Below, piece by piece: positions 25,143-36,127 of a stretch of 64,000 nt of DNA. The DNA is from Sambucus nigra (lineage: Eukaryota > Streptophyta > Magnoliopsida > Dipsacales > Adoxaceae). A program made the translations under genes and the position numbers. The notes under the pieces were generated by a model. It saw only the letters and a list, made by a program, of their open reading frames with translations, did not search any database and was not told the origin of the DNA. The stretch is from contig OX422214.1 in NCBI GenBank assembly GCA_949130495.1, positions 8,168,046 to 8,232,045 of the forward strand, given 5' to 3'. Positions within the stretch are counted from its first letter, which is position 1, and every line of letters starts with the position of its first letter.

Positions 25143-25647
25143 TATACAGATGTTAATATTTAGAATAGTAATAGTTTGATAATCTGGAATAGGAAAACAA
25201 TAGACAAATCAAAATTCTAAAATTAAATGAAAACAGTAGACAAATCAAAATTCTAAATTTTAATGAAATTAATATGCAAATTAAAATTCTAAATTTAAAT
25301 GAAAATAATAAGCCGAATTAGAAATCACTTTTGATACCCAGTGGTCAACGATTTACTGTGGGAATAAGCTTAACGCCTCCCCGGCTAAACGGCAACCCGG
25401 TTACGCGACAAGTTACCAGTATATCACAACCAGACTTCTATTTCTCCTTATTATTATTATTTAAATGAGGATTTTAATGTGAATAGTAATCATTTAAATC
25501 AGGATTTTAATGTGAATAGTAAATTACTATTCACGCCGGTGAATAGTAATCTTACATATTCCGAGGAATAGTAATATTACTATTACGACGACATATCTCA
25601 GATCATCAGTATTACTACCTAAATACTAACACACAATTTAGCCAATC
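25143..25647 (-). other. Viral leader, copy C
   Basis: Leader between primer site and ORF1, with two 33-bp repeat units (25,461-25,522) and the same short inverted repeats as in copy B. Confidence 0.8.
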
Positions 25648-25662
25648 ATGGCTCTGATACCA
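25648..25662 (-). other. tRNA-Met primer binding site (C/D join)
   Basis: The minus strand reads TGGTATCAGAGCCAT, with the same flanks as the site at 17,798-17,812. Leader sequence continues to about 25,757 and then changes into ORF3 of copy D, so no promoter lies upstream. Confidence 0.9.
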
Positions 25663-25757
25663 ACAAGTAGAGGATCACTGTGCGGAATTAAACTGGAAAT
25701 ATATTACAAACTTATTATTGCAGACTATAATTAAAACAAACTAAAAACTTATAGTAA

Positions 25758-26913
25758 CACAAGCACCAAAAGCTGATTTGAATTGGCTATGAGTGTAATC
25801 CATAACTTTCTGCAGAAGCTCAATCTCATTAGCATTGGGATACTGCTTCATCATGGAAGCCTTTAACCGTTCAATGGGGTTAACTACAGGTGTCATTTTC
25901 TCTGCAGGAGGGGGAGATTCTTCCACCAAATCCATGTTGTTCTTCAAACTTCCTTTTATCTGAGCAATGGTAGAATCTAAATCGACTCCACTCCACCACC
26001 GATAAAAGAAGATGCGTTTTAGTAGAGGAACCTTAAGATTGTTAACTCTACAACGCAGATCCCATCTGGAGATCCAAGGAATGCTCATCTCAGAGAAAAA
26101 GAGTAGGGTGTTTAATCCTACCGGAGTTTTGTTTTTACCCTTTAAAAGAGGATGAAATTGACACCAAGGAAGAAAAAGTTTAGCCTGGGTAATTTCATCA
26201 GGGAAAAAATCAATTCCTGGGCCAAATTTATCCCACCAATTGATCACCCATCCTGGGTAAGATTTTTTTAAAGAGTTTGGGCACAAAACAAAAAACCAAG
26301 TATGCTTGTGCTCAGCATTTTGATAGTAAAAAGCTTTTGTCCAAGCCTGGACATAATCCCAATAATTATAGGATCCACCAGCATGCGAACTCAATTTTCG
26401 CGCTTTTAAAGGATGGATTCCCCATTCTCGGGGAGAAATGATTTTTTTCAAAACAGCCTTGCTATAAGCAATGGGAGAATGAGAATTTTCCTAATGTTTA
26501 TTAGTATGACTAAACACCACTGAATCCGTTTCCACGAGAATCGCCTCGTATACCGTCCGGTATTTGCTTTCTGGCACCTCATAATTATGAGTATCAAGAT
26601 ATAGGGACTTTATTTCCCATGGAGAAGTCATCTGCTTCTCATCCTCATCATTGAGGATTAGTACCAATTCCGATGTCCTTTGATTAGGAATGAAATTATA
26701 CTTAAATATTTCCAATACCTCTTTTGCAGATTTCTTCTTGCTGAAGGGGTTAAGAGGGGGAGCATTCTTCTCCCTATTCTTCGCGCTCTGGCGAATGAAC
26801 TCCATATAATCCTGTATTGGAGGATATTGATCTTCATTGATCATAATCTTTTCTTTTCTAGGCCGGTGAGAATACCCACGGCCTCTGCCACGCCCACGAG
26901 AGGGGCCACTCAT
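25758..26913 (-). pseudogene. Viral ORF3, copy D, truncated and broken
   Basis: The ATG is at 26,911-26,913, with the Arg/Gly-rich start SRGRGRGRG. The first 140 codons are open; copy D has the Gln codon where A and C share a stop. A CAG to TAG change at 26,491-26,493 then ends the frame. A second open piece runs from about 26,490 to 25,758. The C-terminal third and the promoter beyond it are missing: the sequence jumps into leader at a short shared TAAC, consistent with a microhomology join. Confidence 0.85.
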
Positions 26914-29900
26914 CGGTCCTGCAAAAACTCTCTAGTTAAAAAATCGGGAAGAGAGTTATTTTCCCCTTTGATATGTTCTATATCAAAATCAAAAGCCGAT
27001 AAGTTAGCTTGCCATCTGGCAAAAATCTATTTTGAAACAATATTTTCGACATCTTTTTGCAAAACCTGTTTAACAGCACTACAATCAATTCGTAGCAAAA
27101 ATTTCTGATTCAACAAATCATCCTGAAATTTTGATATGCATTTAACTACAGAAAAGATTTCTTTCTTAATGGTGGAGTAATTTTTTCAGGCATCTTTCCA
27201 AGATCCTGAAGTAAAACGAACAAGTTCTTCTTTTTTAGTTAAAGAATTTATTTGTTTTAAAATACCACCAAAACCTAAATCTGAGGCGTCAGTCTCGACA
27301 ATTTTGAAAAATGAAGGGTTGGCTAAAGCTAGACAAGGTAATTGCTTGACTTTCAGTTTAATTTTCTGAACAGCTTTAGTATACTCATCAGTCCAAGGAG
27401 CAGGGTTCTTTTTCAATCTTGAATAAAGAATAGCACTGTCTTGTGCAAGATTTTTGTAATAGTCACCAATATAATTGAGACTACCCAGAAATCTTTGAAG
27501 TTGAGTTTTCTCTTTAATTTCATCAGGAAACTTGGAGGCAAACTCAATGCTTCTATCAATGGGGAGTATTTTCCCCTCTCCAATGTTATGCCCTAAAAAT
27601 CGAACATTAGTTTGAAAAATTTTCATTTTAGGGGCGGAGATAACTAAACCATTAGTTTTAACAACATCTTTAAAAATCTTTAATTGTTTAAAGTGTTGGT
27701 CAATTGTAGTAGAGAAGATAAGGATATCATCAATATAAACAATTGAGAAATCAAAAAAAGGATTAAAAATATCGTTCATGATATTTTGGAATTCAGAGGA
27801 GGCATTCTTAAGCCCAAAAAGCAAAACATTCCATTGGTAATGGCCAAATGGAACCACAAAAGCAGTTTTATACCGATCCTGTGGTGCAATTTGGATCTGC
27901 CAATAACCAGATTTTAAATCAAATCTTGAGAAAATCTTGGCAGAATGCAACCTATCTAACAAATCCTTTTTGTTAGGAATTGGATATCTTATCCATTGCA
28001 AAACATTGTTAAGAGGCTTATAATTAATTACAAGCCGAGGAACACCTCGTTCCTGCTCAGCAGCCTTGTTAACATAAAAAGTTGTACAACTATAGGGAGA
28101 ATAACTCTTAGTTATAAGCTTTTTATCCAAAAGACTCTGGATCTCATTCTTACAAAGGTCAAGAAATTCAGTCTTCATTTGACTGGGTCTGGCCTTAGTA
28201 GGGATGGATTTTTCATGAAAATCATTTTCATAAGGAAGAGTAACAATATGTTTCTTCCTATCCCAAAAAGCATCAGGGATATCACTACAAATTTCTGATG
28301 TTAAAAGATTTTTAACAACCTGAATTTTGCTCATGATATGAGGGGACATTAAATTCTTTTTAATGTTTAGATTAGAGATTTCTTTTTGAAGAAAATTAAG
28401 ATGGTTTTCTTTGAAAATAATGTTATTAGTCAAAGAGTTAATTTTCTTAATCTCTGGACGAGTGATGAATTCAAAAACAATTTTTTGGTTTTGAATAGTG
28501 GTGTATATACCACTAGAATCAATTTTATCTATAGGCATAAGCATAGATAAAAAAGGAGTACCTAGAATTATTTGTTGAGATAAATCGCCAATAAGCAAGA
28601 AGGTACTGTTTAAACAAATTCCATTGTTACAAATGGCAACATTAGTTAATTTAAACCTGATGCCCATGCTATCACCACTAGCATTAAACAATGATTGAGT
28701 AGTTTTCTCAAAGTATTCAGTAGGAACAATTCCTTCCTGAATACAATTCATATCAGCACCGCTATCAACGAGGGCAATGATGTTAAAAAGAGAAAATTCT
28801 TTGTTAATCACTAGGTTGATAGTAGTGTACCACTTTTGGCTTGGCACACGACTGATAACACCTAAATAATCCACAGAATCTTCTGTACTAGGAGTAGTGT
28901 TTGAAGTTCCTGGATCAGGATGCTTTTGAGCATTCTTGAGATTATTAATCTCATTTTGCATGTTATCGTGCTGAATCTTGAGTTGTCTTAACTCATTTTT
29001 TAAAGTGTTAACTTCATGTCTTAGATCATTAAGACTAGCAGGCTTGTTAAAATTACCAGTATTCTCTAAACGATTGAATACCTCCTTAAGACTGTATTCT
29101 TTAGAGGAATCAGAAATAACTTCTTCCTGGGTATAACAAGACTTAATAAATTTTAGTTTAATGTCGGGGTCAGTAACCCGATTGATGACGTCAATCATAT
29201 TATGTTGCTGACTGGTAAGGACATTAAGACTTAATCCATTTAATTGAATTATGGATTGGAGATGATCGCATCTCTTGGTTAATTCATTACACTGACAGTC
29301 TCCTTTCTTGGAGACATCTGAGTCGCTAGAGCTTTGAATATAGCAAAGCTCATCATCGCTCTCAGAGGAGGAGTCCTCTTGTTCTTCAGAGGAACTGGAA
29401 TTAAGCAAAAGCTTGCTTAATTGGGACTTCAGATGCTCATCAATCTGAGGATTGCTAATCTTAGCTTCCATTTTACACTTATTAGCATAGTGGCCAAATT
29501 TACCACATTTAAAGCATTTAGGGCCAGATTCGTTAGTTTTCTTCTTAACAAATTTCTTTTTATGCTTATATTCTTTCATTTTAGGAATATAATCCCTTTT
29601 CTTCTTACGTTTATAGGTAGGTTTTTTAGAGACCCTTTTAGTCTTTTTAGAGACTTTACGATTGGAGGGCCCCTGAGTGTCGAAAGCAAATTGCTCGCAA
29701 AACTCACCTAGCTCTTTCTTTCCTGAAAGATTCTGTTTTTTATGTTGTCTCTGCAACTTAAGGTCATTACAAAGACAGAGACCTTCTTGAATGACAACAC
29801 TTATGAGCTGGCCATAAGTGTAATTCGAGTAAGGGATAGAGATGCCATCATTGGCTTCTCTCATCTTCTTACGAACTTTCTCAGCGAAGAAAGTAGGAAG

Positions 29901-31249
29901 GACAGCAATGAATTTGGCTTTCCAGTGCTAAGAATTGTCGTCGCCTCTCTGAGTAACCCTAGCAAGGAATACGTCCTTGTACCACCTAAACTGACAAAGA
30001 GTAGGACTCCTAAGGTTTTGTAATAATTCTCTATTATGTTCATTATGGTAATCAGTACTGCCAACAAAGTGATGAACAATGGTGAGCATAAGGGTATAAA
30101 CCGCATCCGGTACTCCTATGTCTTGCATTTGTTCATTCTTAACAATTTTTACAGCATTAAGAATTTCATTTCTCTGATGTTCGGTCAGAATATTTCCCCA
30201 CCATCCTCTAATGGAACCAGTAAATCCAGCAGTTATCATCTGCGCAATGCTATGATCAGGAGCATCATTATGTTTACATATGGTGGCATATATAGACATC
30301 TGATGAATCATTTCATAAATCTGAGATTGAGATTTACCATCTAGATTCCAATCATAGATTGATTTACCGTGGAAAGTATTATGCATCACGGTGCTCTCTT
30401 CGAAGAGCAAATCCTGAGGAGTTGGCCTATGGTAGTAATTTCTAGCCGGGCCAATATTATTACAATAAGTAATTTTATTAACCTCAGGAGGACAACCAAA
30501 AGAAAGTTCAAGTGCTTGAACATCTTTTAACGAGATATCTGTTTCGATATCAGAATCAGAATCATCATGGGATAAAGTGTTAAGCTTTAACCCTTTGAGA
30601 TCTTTCTCGATCTCTTTAAGCTGGGACATAAATTCTATCTTGGTTCCCATTTTAAAACCTTTGACTTCAACCGGTGGTTGAACAATGGGTTTAATTAGAC
30701 TTTTTGCAAAGTCTGGGGGAGTCCTAACAGGGTTATGTGCCTGAGTATTCTCAATTCTATTGAGTTGTTTACCTATCGTGTTAAGAATAAGGTTGGTGTA
30801 ATTACCTTGTTTAAACAAGGGAATCGGATCCTTCTTGTGTGTAAGAAGTCTATCATCATTTTCTACCCTAAGAAAGGCACTAGATCTATAATAGGAGCAG
30901 CACTACTTTGATTGGTACTACCAGTTTCTATGGATAGGGGTTCGGTTGGAGGGTGAACAGCAGATATAATCTGTTTATTTACTGTGGTCCATTTAGTTTC
31001 ATTTTTAACCTCAGTTTTTGGTTTACTTTCAGTTTCAAGAACAAAAAGTTTCCTATCTTTGGTAAACATAAGAAGCCAAACAGCAAAAGAAGTAACCAGT
31101 TGGTTCTCTTCCACCCATTTATAAAATGCATTTTTATAAAATTCTAACATGGTTTTATCATATTTGTTAAAGTACCAAGCCCTAAAACTATCCCATTCAG
31201 GTAAGTTAAACTCAGCACTAATCTCTTTTCTATTAATTATAAAAACCAT
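26910..31249 (-). pseudogene. Viral ORF2 polyprotein, copy D
   Basis: This has the same architecture as the other copies, with an intact zinc knuckle, a DSG protease and a YIDDILIFS reverse transcriptase. The frame from 29,927 to 27,186 is open for more than 900 codons across coat, protease and reverse transcriptase. Lesions are a one-base deletion near 30,883, GAG to TAG at 29,928-29,930, TCA to TGA at 27,186-27,188 and CAG to TAG at 27,027-27,029. Length is 4,340, agreeing with one deletion. Some substitutions group it with copy B (for example NEHNRELL, RGDDNS) and others with E (KSQSQ). Confidence 0.9.
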
Positions 31250-31263
31250 TAAAAGAAAGAGGG

Positions 31264-31490
31264 TTAAAGTCTGACATTCATTTCAGACGGCGTAGGGGAA
31301 TCCCTGCGCTGAGAAGAATCCTTCTTCTCATAGATACCATGTGGTATTTGGTCATGGGTAAAAGTACCATGAACATTCATATCATCCTGATATGAAAGGT
31401 TTCTAGGGTTATCTTCACAAACAGAGTGTCGTGAAGTGGATGGAGGATAGGTAACAAAAGGGGTTCTAGAAGAATAACTCCTAGAAGAAT
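31264..31490 (-). pseudogene. Viral ORF1, copy D, C-terminal fragment
   Basis: Only the polar tail of the movement protein remains. It breaks off near 31,490 at an inversion point. Confidence 0.8.
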
Positions 31491-31560
31491 AACAAAAGTG
31501 GATGGAGGATAGGTAACAATAGTTTCCGAGGATTTATTACAAGCCATAGTATTGGGATCA
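31491..31560. other. Scrambled inversion junction between copies D and E
   Basis: About 70 bases made of short ORF1 pieces in both orientations. TGGATGGAGGATAGGTAACA (31,438) recurs near 31,499. The stretch after it mixes pieces matching the 16,710-16,760 region in both senses. It looks like filler from template switching or end joining. Confidence 0.7.
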
Positions 31561-32060
31561 TTTATAAGATTTATTACAAGGTAATGAATACTATGGCTCC
31601 CATTATTAAGCAATTGAGTCCTTTTGGTAAAACTGTGTTAATTGACACACATCTTATAGATTCTAATCTTCACACACCTACAACTATAAGTTGGGACGAA
31701 ATTGACTTCCCAGAGACTTGGGCTACAAAAAATGTTGTTCCTCCTCAACCTCGTCAAAATCATGATATTAATGACATCATTGAGGAGAAAGATGGAGATA
31801 TTTTTCTAAACTTTAGAAAATTTAATAGGTGTCAATCCTCTAGGAGTTACTCTTCTAGAACCCCTTTTGTTACCTATCCTCCATCCACTTCACGACACTC
31901 TGTTTGTGAAGATAACCCTAGAAACCTTTCATATCAGGATGATATGAATGTTCATGGTACTTTTACCCATGACCAAATACCACATGGTATCTATGAGAAG
32001 AAGGATTCTTCTCAGCGCAGGGATTCCCCTACGCCGTCTGAAATCAATGTCAGACTTTAA
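31561..32060 (+). pseudogene. Viral ORF1, copy E, inverted C-terminal half
   Basis: From 31,584 the frame is open for 158 codons to the normal stop. It covers the end of the 30K core (MNTMAPIIKQLSPFGKTVLI) and the Ser/Arg-rich tail. Its N-terminal half is missing at the inversion junction. Orientation is opposite to copies A-D, and copy E's ORF2 follows after 14 bases, showing normal viral order. Confidence 0.85.
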
Positions 32061-32074
32061 CCCTCTTTCTTTTA

Positions 32075-33155
32075 ATGGTTTTTACAATTAATAGAAAAGA
32101 GATTAGTACTGAGTTTAACTTACCTGAATGGGATAGTTTTAGGGCTTGGTACTTTAACAAATATGATAAAACCATGTTAAAATTTTATAAAAATGCATTT
32201 TATAAATGGGTGGAAGAGAACCAGATGGTTACTTCTTTTGTTGTTTGGTTTCTTATGTTTACCAAAGATAGGAAACTTTTTGTTCTTGAAACTGAAAGTA
32301 AACCTAAAACTGAGGTTAAACATGAAACTAAATGGACCACAGTGAATAAACAGATTATATCTGTTGTTCACCCTCCAACTGAACCCCTATCCATAGAAAC
32401 TGGTAGTACCAGTCAAAGTAGTGATGCTCCTATTATAGAAGCTAGTGCCTTTCTTAGGGTAGAAAATGATGATAGACTTATTACGCATAAGAAGGATCTG
32501 ATTCCCTTCTTTAAACAAGGTAATTACACCAACTTATCCTTAACACGATAGGTAAACAACTCAATATAATTGAGAATACTCGGCACATAACACTGTTAGG
32601 ACTCCCCCAGACTTTGCAAAAAGTCTAATTAAACCCATTGTTCAACCACCGGTTGAAGTCAAAGGTTTTAAAATGGGAACCAAAACAGAATTTATGTCCC
32701 AGCTTAAAGAGATCGAGAAATATCTCAAAGGGTTAAAGCTTAACACTTTATCCCATGATGATTCTGATTCTGATATCGAAACAGATATCTCGTTAAAAGA
32801 TGTTCAAGGATTTGAACTTTCTTTTGGTTGTCCTACTGAGGTTAATAAAATTACTTATAGTAATAATATTGGCCCGGCTAGAAATTACTACCATAGGCCA
32901 ACTCCTCGGGATTTGCTCTTCGAAGAGAGCACCGTGATGCAGAATACTTTCCACGGTAAATCAATCTATGATTGGAATCTAGATGGTAAATCTCAATCTC
33001 AGATTTATGAAATGATTCATCAAATTTCTATGTATGCCACCATATGTAAACATAATGATGCTCCTGATCATAGCATTGCGCAGATGATAACTGCTGGATT
33101 TACTGGTACCATTAGAGGATGGTGGGGAAATATTCTGACCGAACATCAGAGAAAT
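32075..33155 (+). pseudogene. Viral ORF2, copy E, inverted coat-region fragment
   Basis: This is the first third of ORF2, ending in the coat region before the zinc knuckle. One-base deletions near 32,533 and 32,582 break the frame. Residues MLKFYKNAF and EENQMVTSF match copy B rather than A, C or D. The viral coding match ends at 33,155 and is followed at once by the primer-site sequence. Confidence 0.85.
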
Positions 33156-33162
33156 TACTTGT

Positions 33163-33177
33163 TGGTATCAGAGCCAT
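33163..33177 (+). other. Primer-site sequence at the right edge of the viral cluster
   Basis: TGGTATCAGAGCCAT on the plus strand. About 22 bases (from 33,156) match the viral primer region, then similarity stops. The sequence is attached to coat-region DNA rather than to leader, so it marks a rearranged end. Confidence 0.75.
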
Positions 33178-33625
33178 ATATATTTTCTTTCTTTCATTTT
33201 CATAAAAAACCCAAAAATATTTTCTTTCCTTTTGAAAAAAATTTAAAAAATCTAAAAAATATTTCTCTCCACATGGCCAAAGAGCGTCCCTTACGGGAGT
33301 ACTTGGGTAATTTTTCATTGTCACGCGATACGTGTGAGCGTGATCCCGAGCCATCTCATTTGATATACTTAGTGGTCTTCGATCTCACACGAGTACCATT
33401 GATATTCTTGCGCTATCTATGCACGCATCTCCTAGTCCATCACCCTCGGTGTCAAGTGTCGACATGTCATATACTTTGTTGTGCACCCATTGTTCTTATG
33501 CCAATCACATGTCCCATGCATGCCCTTACTTCTCATCTCCCTAATAACCCACCATGGAACTTGTGTATCCATATGACATTGTTTCGGAACCCACCTCGGC
33601 GTCTTATCACGATATATCTGTAAAG
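33178..33625 (+). pseudogene. Athila-like gag start, decayed
   Basis: A pyrimidine-rich leader is followed by an ATG at 33,273. The first codons give MAKERPLREYLG, resembling the RPLREY-type start of Athila gag proteins as I remember them. The frame continues to 33,620, but the later residues look like a shifted frame. I read it as the continuation of the element whose LTR and primer site lie at 2,030-4,084, separated from it by the viral cluster. This rests on a short match and on the mirrored pyrimidine-rich repeats at both edges. Confidence 0.45.
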
Positions 33626-34074
33626 ACATAAATTTCCAATTGAGTCCCTGTATTGTTTTAACTTAATTCCGTGAACAAAAAATGTTTGTAATATGTCATA
33701 GGGAGATTTTTATTTTGTCACGATCCCACTTAGTCTATGATGTATTGAAGAAAATTGAAGACGTTCCGGCAAAGCTTTAAAGAATTAATCATGCCGAAGT
33801 TTAATTGGTGCAAGTTTACTCGTCTTCAAGTTATTTACAATCCGAGATCACTCAGGTATGAATGTGAATAATTAATGGTGCTCGGAATTGTTTTTATAAA
33901 AGATAAGGATGTATTTTTATAAAGAAAAATGTTTTAAATGTTTTTAAAAGTGTTTTAAGTGTTTACACTACGTTTTATTCCGATAAACTCGAAATAGAGT
34001 TTGACTAATTTGGATCTCTTTTAAAAGAGAGGTTTTAATTAAAAAGTCAAAGAAAGTCAAACTGACGCAGCGTC

Positions 34075-34165
34075 GTTCGAAGGACATGTCAGGTCATTCG
34101 AACGAGATTCATATCGTGCGAAAAACATGGCAATCTTGTTCGAGCGACACACTTTTCGAGGCGGT
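34075..34165. repeat. Palindrome cluster, TTCGAA type
   Basis: Variants of GTCGTTCGAAGG, GTCATTCGAACGAG, ATCGTGCGAA and TTGTTCGAGCGAC lie within 90 bases. They resemble the cluster at 57,315-57,470. Confidence 0.65.
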
Positions 34166-34688
34166 GCTTAATTGTTATTTAAAACGTGTTTGCGTCAGAG
34201 TTTCATAAGTGTGCATTCTGGAAAATAGTATTCGAACCAGAAACTTGTTTTACACATGTTTTTCTAAGATTTCAAAGCTTAAACACATCCTTAGATGTTT
34301 GCAAAGATCCAAGTTATCATTATTATATGTTTACGTGATCTTGTTGCACCAAGAAGGTTTGCTCTACAAATTGAACATCAAGGTTTTGCGGTAAATAAAA
34401 GAGAAGGACTTCTTGTTCGACATGGTAGACAAATAAAAGCCATTCGGTTGACACCGAGACATACGTGGACGCGTGTGTTGTGGACAGGTATCGTGGAAGA
34501 CGGAATTTCCGGGTGGGCACTATTGAAGAACGGTAGAAGACCAAAAGGATCATCAAGACCCGTGGGGATCGAGTTATTGAGTAAGGCTAATCTGTCTTTG
34601 TAAAACCATTATTCATAGTGATTGTCTCGCTTGGGCCGTCTGAGATTGTTTTCCTGTTTTGGGTTTTTTCCTCGTACATCCGGCGTTG

Positions 34689-34735
34689 TGAGTATACTTT
34701 ACTTTACTTTACTTTACTTTACTTTACTTTACTTG
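34689..34735. repeat. TTTAC pentanucleotide microsatellite
   Basis: About nine consecutive units of a TTTAC-type repeat. Confidence 0.95.
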
Positions 34736-34849
34736 CTTTAATCACAACATGCATGCTTAGGATTAATCAAGATAAAATTGGTTTAAAGTAATAATTGGGT
34801 TTTTGCAACTTGGTTTGGTGCACTTTAAAAGTTGGATAATATTTTGGTG

Positions 34850-35675
34850 AAAATTGGTTTGGTTTAAAACACACATATTGGGCACTTTCACTATCCAATC
34901 CGAGTTTTGTGAGTACCCTGGCTACCCTTCCACGCAATACGAATCCCATCCTGATATTGTGGATCCTCACGCGTTCCAACAGTCATCATGGCAATCAAGT
35001 GCACCCATTCCCGATCAGTTCCCTCACTACGCACCTAATAATTATCAGCCTTTTGTCTCTCATGGAGATGATTCTCCAATGTATGACACACTTGACCTCG
35101 TTCCCCACACTTTCTTTTATTATTATCCATTTAGCCCTACTAATAGCGAGTTGTGTCCACCTCCACCACCCATCACTGCACTGCCATAATCCACCTCCGC
35201 TCCCAAAAGCCTCTTACAAAAGTTCATCGTCGATCAAGAGCAAGACACTCAAATTCAAAATGAAGCCCTCCAACGGCTTGAACAAGGATTAAATTAAATT
35301 AAGTGTGAGACAGAGTCGGACTTCACCACAAGCCAACCCATTGTTACACCCATGTGGAGTGATGATGAGTCGTCTTGTGACATGTATTTTGAGTGTGACC
35401 AACCCTATCCTCCTGAGAATCTAGATGCTGAGACCATTTCTTTGTCCGGGCCTCAAGTTGACACTTATGTTGATTTATCCATCGATAGTGAGACTAATCA
35501 CATCCCGCTTTGTCCAAATGTACCCCACTTTGAGGTTCACAGTCGCTCTCCCGTTATATCTAAAAATATGCTCGAGCTTTTAACTTATGCCCCAATTGCA
35601 TATGTCTCAGACATGCCCATATCTTTTAGGTTTGCACCGGCTACGAGTATGCATGGAGGGGGCGAGAGAGAATAG
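34850..35675 (+). pseudogene. Unrecognised coding debris, Pro/Ser-rich and acidic
   Basis: Two open pieces, 34,854-35,189 and 35,352-35,675, have biased but protein-like composition. The first is rich in Pro, Tyr, His and Gln, the second is acidic (SDDESSCDMYFECDQP). They might be parts of a retrotransposon gag or of the region between gag and pol, broken in between. I recognise no domain. A host gene is unlikely given the flanking repeats. From 35,676 to 36,127 I see only AT-rich sequence. Confidence 0.25.
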
Positions 35676-36127
35676 ACGTGATGGGAATGTGTAACTTCGA
35701 GGGATATAAAAAAGGTAGTTTTTTACTGACATAGGCAAGGTAGTTTGAAAAAGAGACGTGGATGGGTTGGTTTGGAAAGATACCTTAGTATGTAGCCACG
35801 TGAATTTTTTTGAATGAAAAAAATTCAAAAATCTGAAAATTTAGGATTGAGAATTCGTGGGATGCTGGAGACAAACCAACAACAAGCGTTTATATAATAA
35901 GACATATATATATAATATCATGTTTTTTTATTTTATTTTAATACATTATTAATTCTCAATTTTATACTTAGGTACATTTTAATTAAAAAAATTAGATTCT
36001 ATTTTAAAAAATCATCAAGTGTAACTCACATGTAGCTTTTTATAATTAAAAGAACTAAAAAAATCAAAAAACTTTAACAAAAAATAAAACAGCCTCTCCA
36101 AAAAAGGAAAAACCACAACAGTCGCAA

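Larger units (their letters stand above)
4085..33178. mobile_element. Endogenous pararetrovirus cluster (Caulimoviridae), copies A-E
   Basis: Four minus-strand copies and one inverted partial copy of the same viral genome lie side by side. Equivalent points give the period: the ORF1 starts of B and C are 7,850 bases apart and their ORF2 ends 7,845 apart. The A-to-B distance is about 1.9 kb shorter and C-to-D about 0.7 kb shorter because of deletions at the joins. Family membership rests on gene content (30K movement protein, zinc-knuckle coat protein, retroviral protease, YIDD reverse transcriptase, RNase H), no LTRs or integrase, and the TGGTATCAGAGCCAT tRNA-Met primer site. All copies are broken. 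Confidence 0.95.
33630..34850 (+). mobile_element. LTR-like region, plus strand, boundaries unclear
   Basis: There is no ORF of substance. It has the layout of the long LTRs elsewhere in the window but in the opposite orientation: a palindrome cluster (34,075-34,165) followed by a microsatellite (34,689-34,735). I cannot define its termini or a primer site. Confidence 0.35.
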
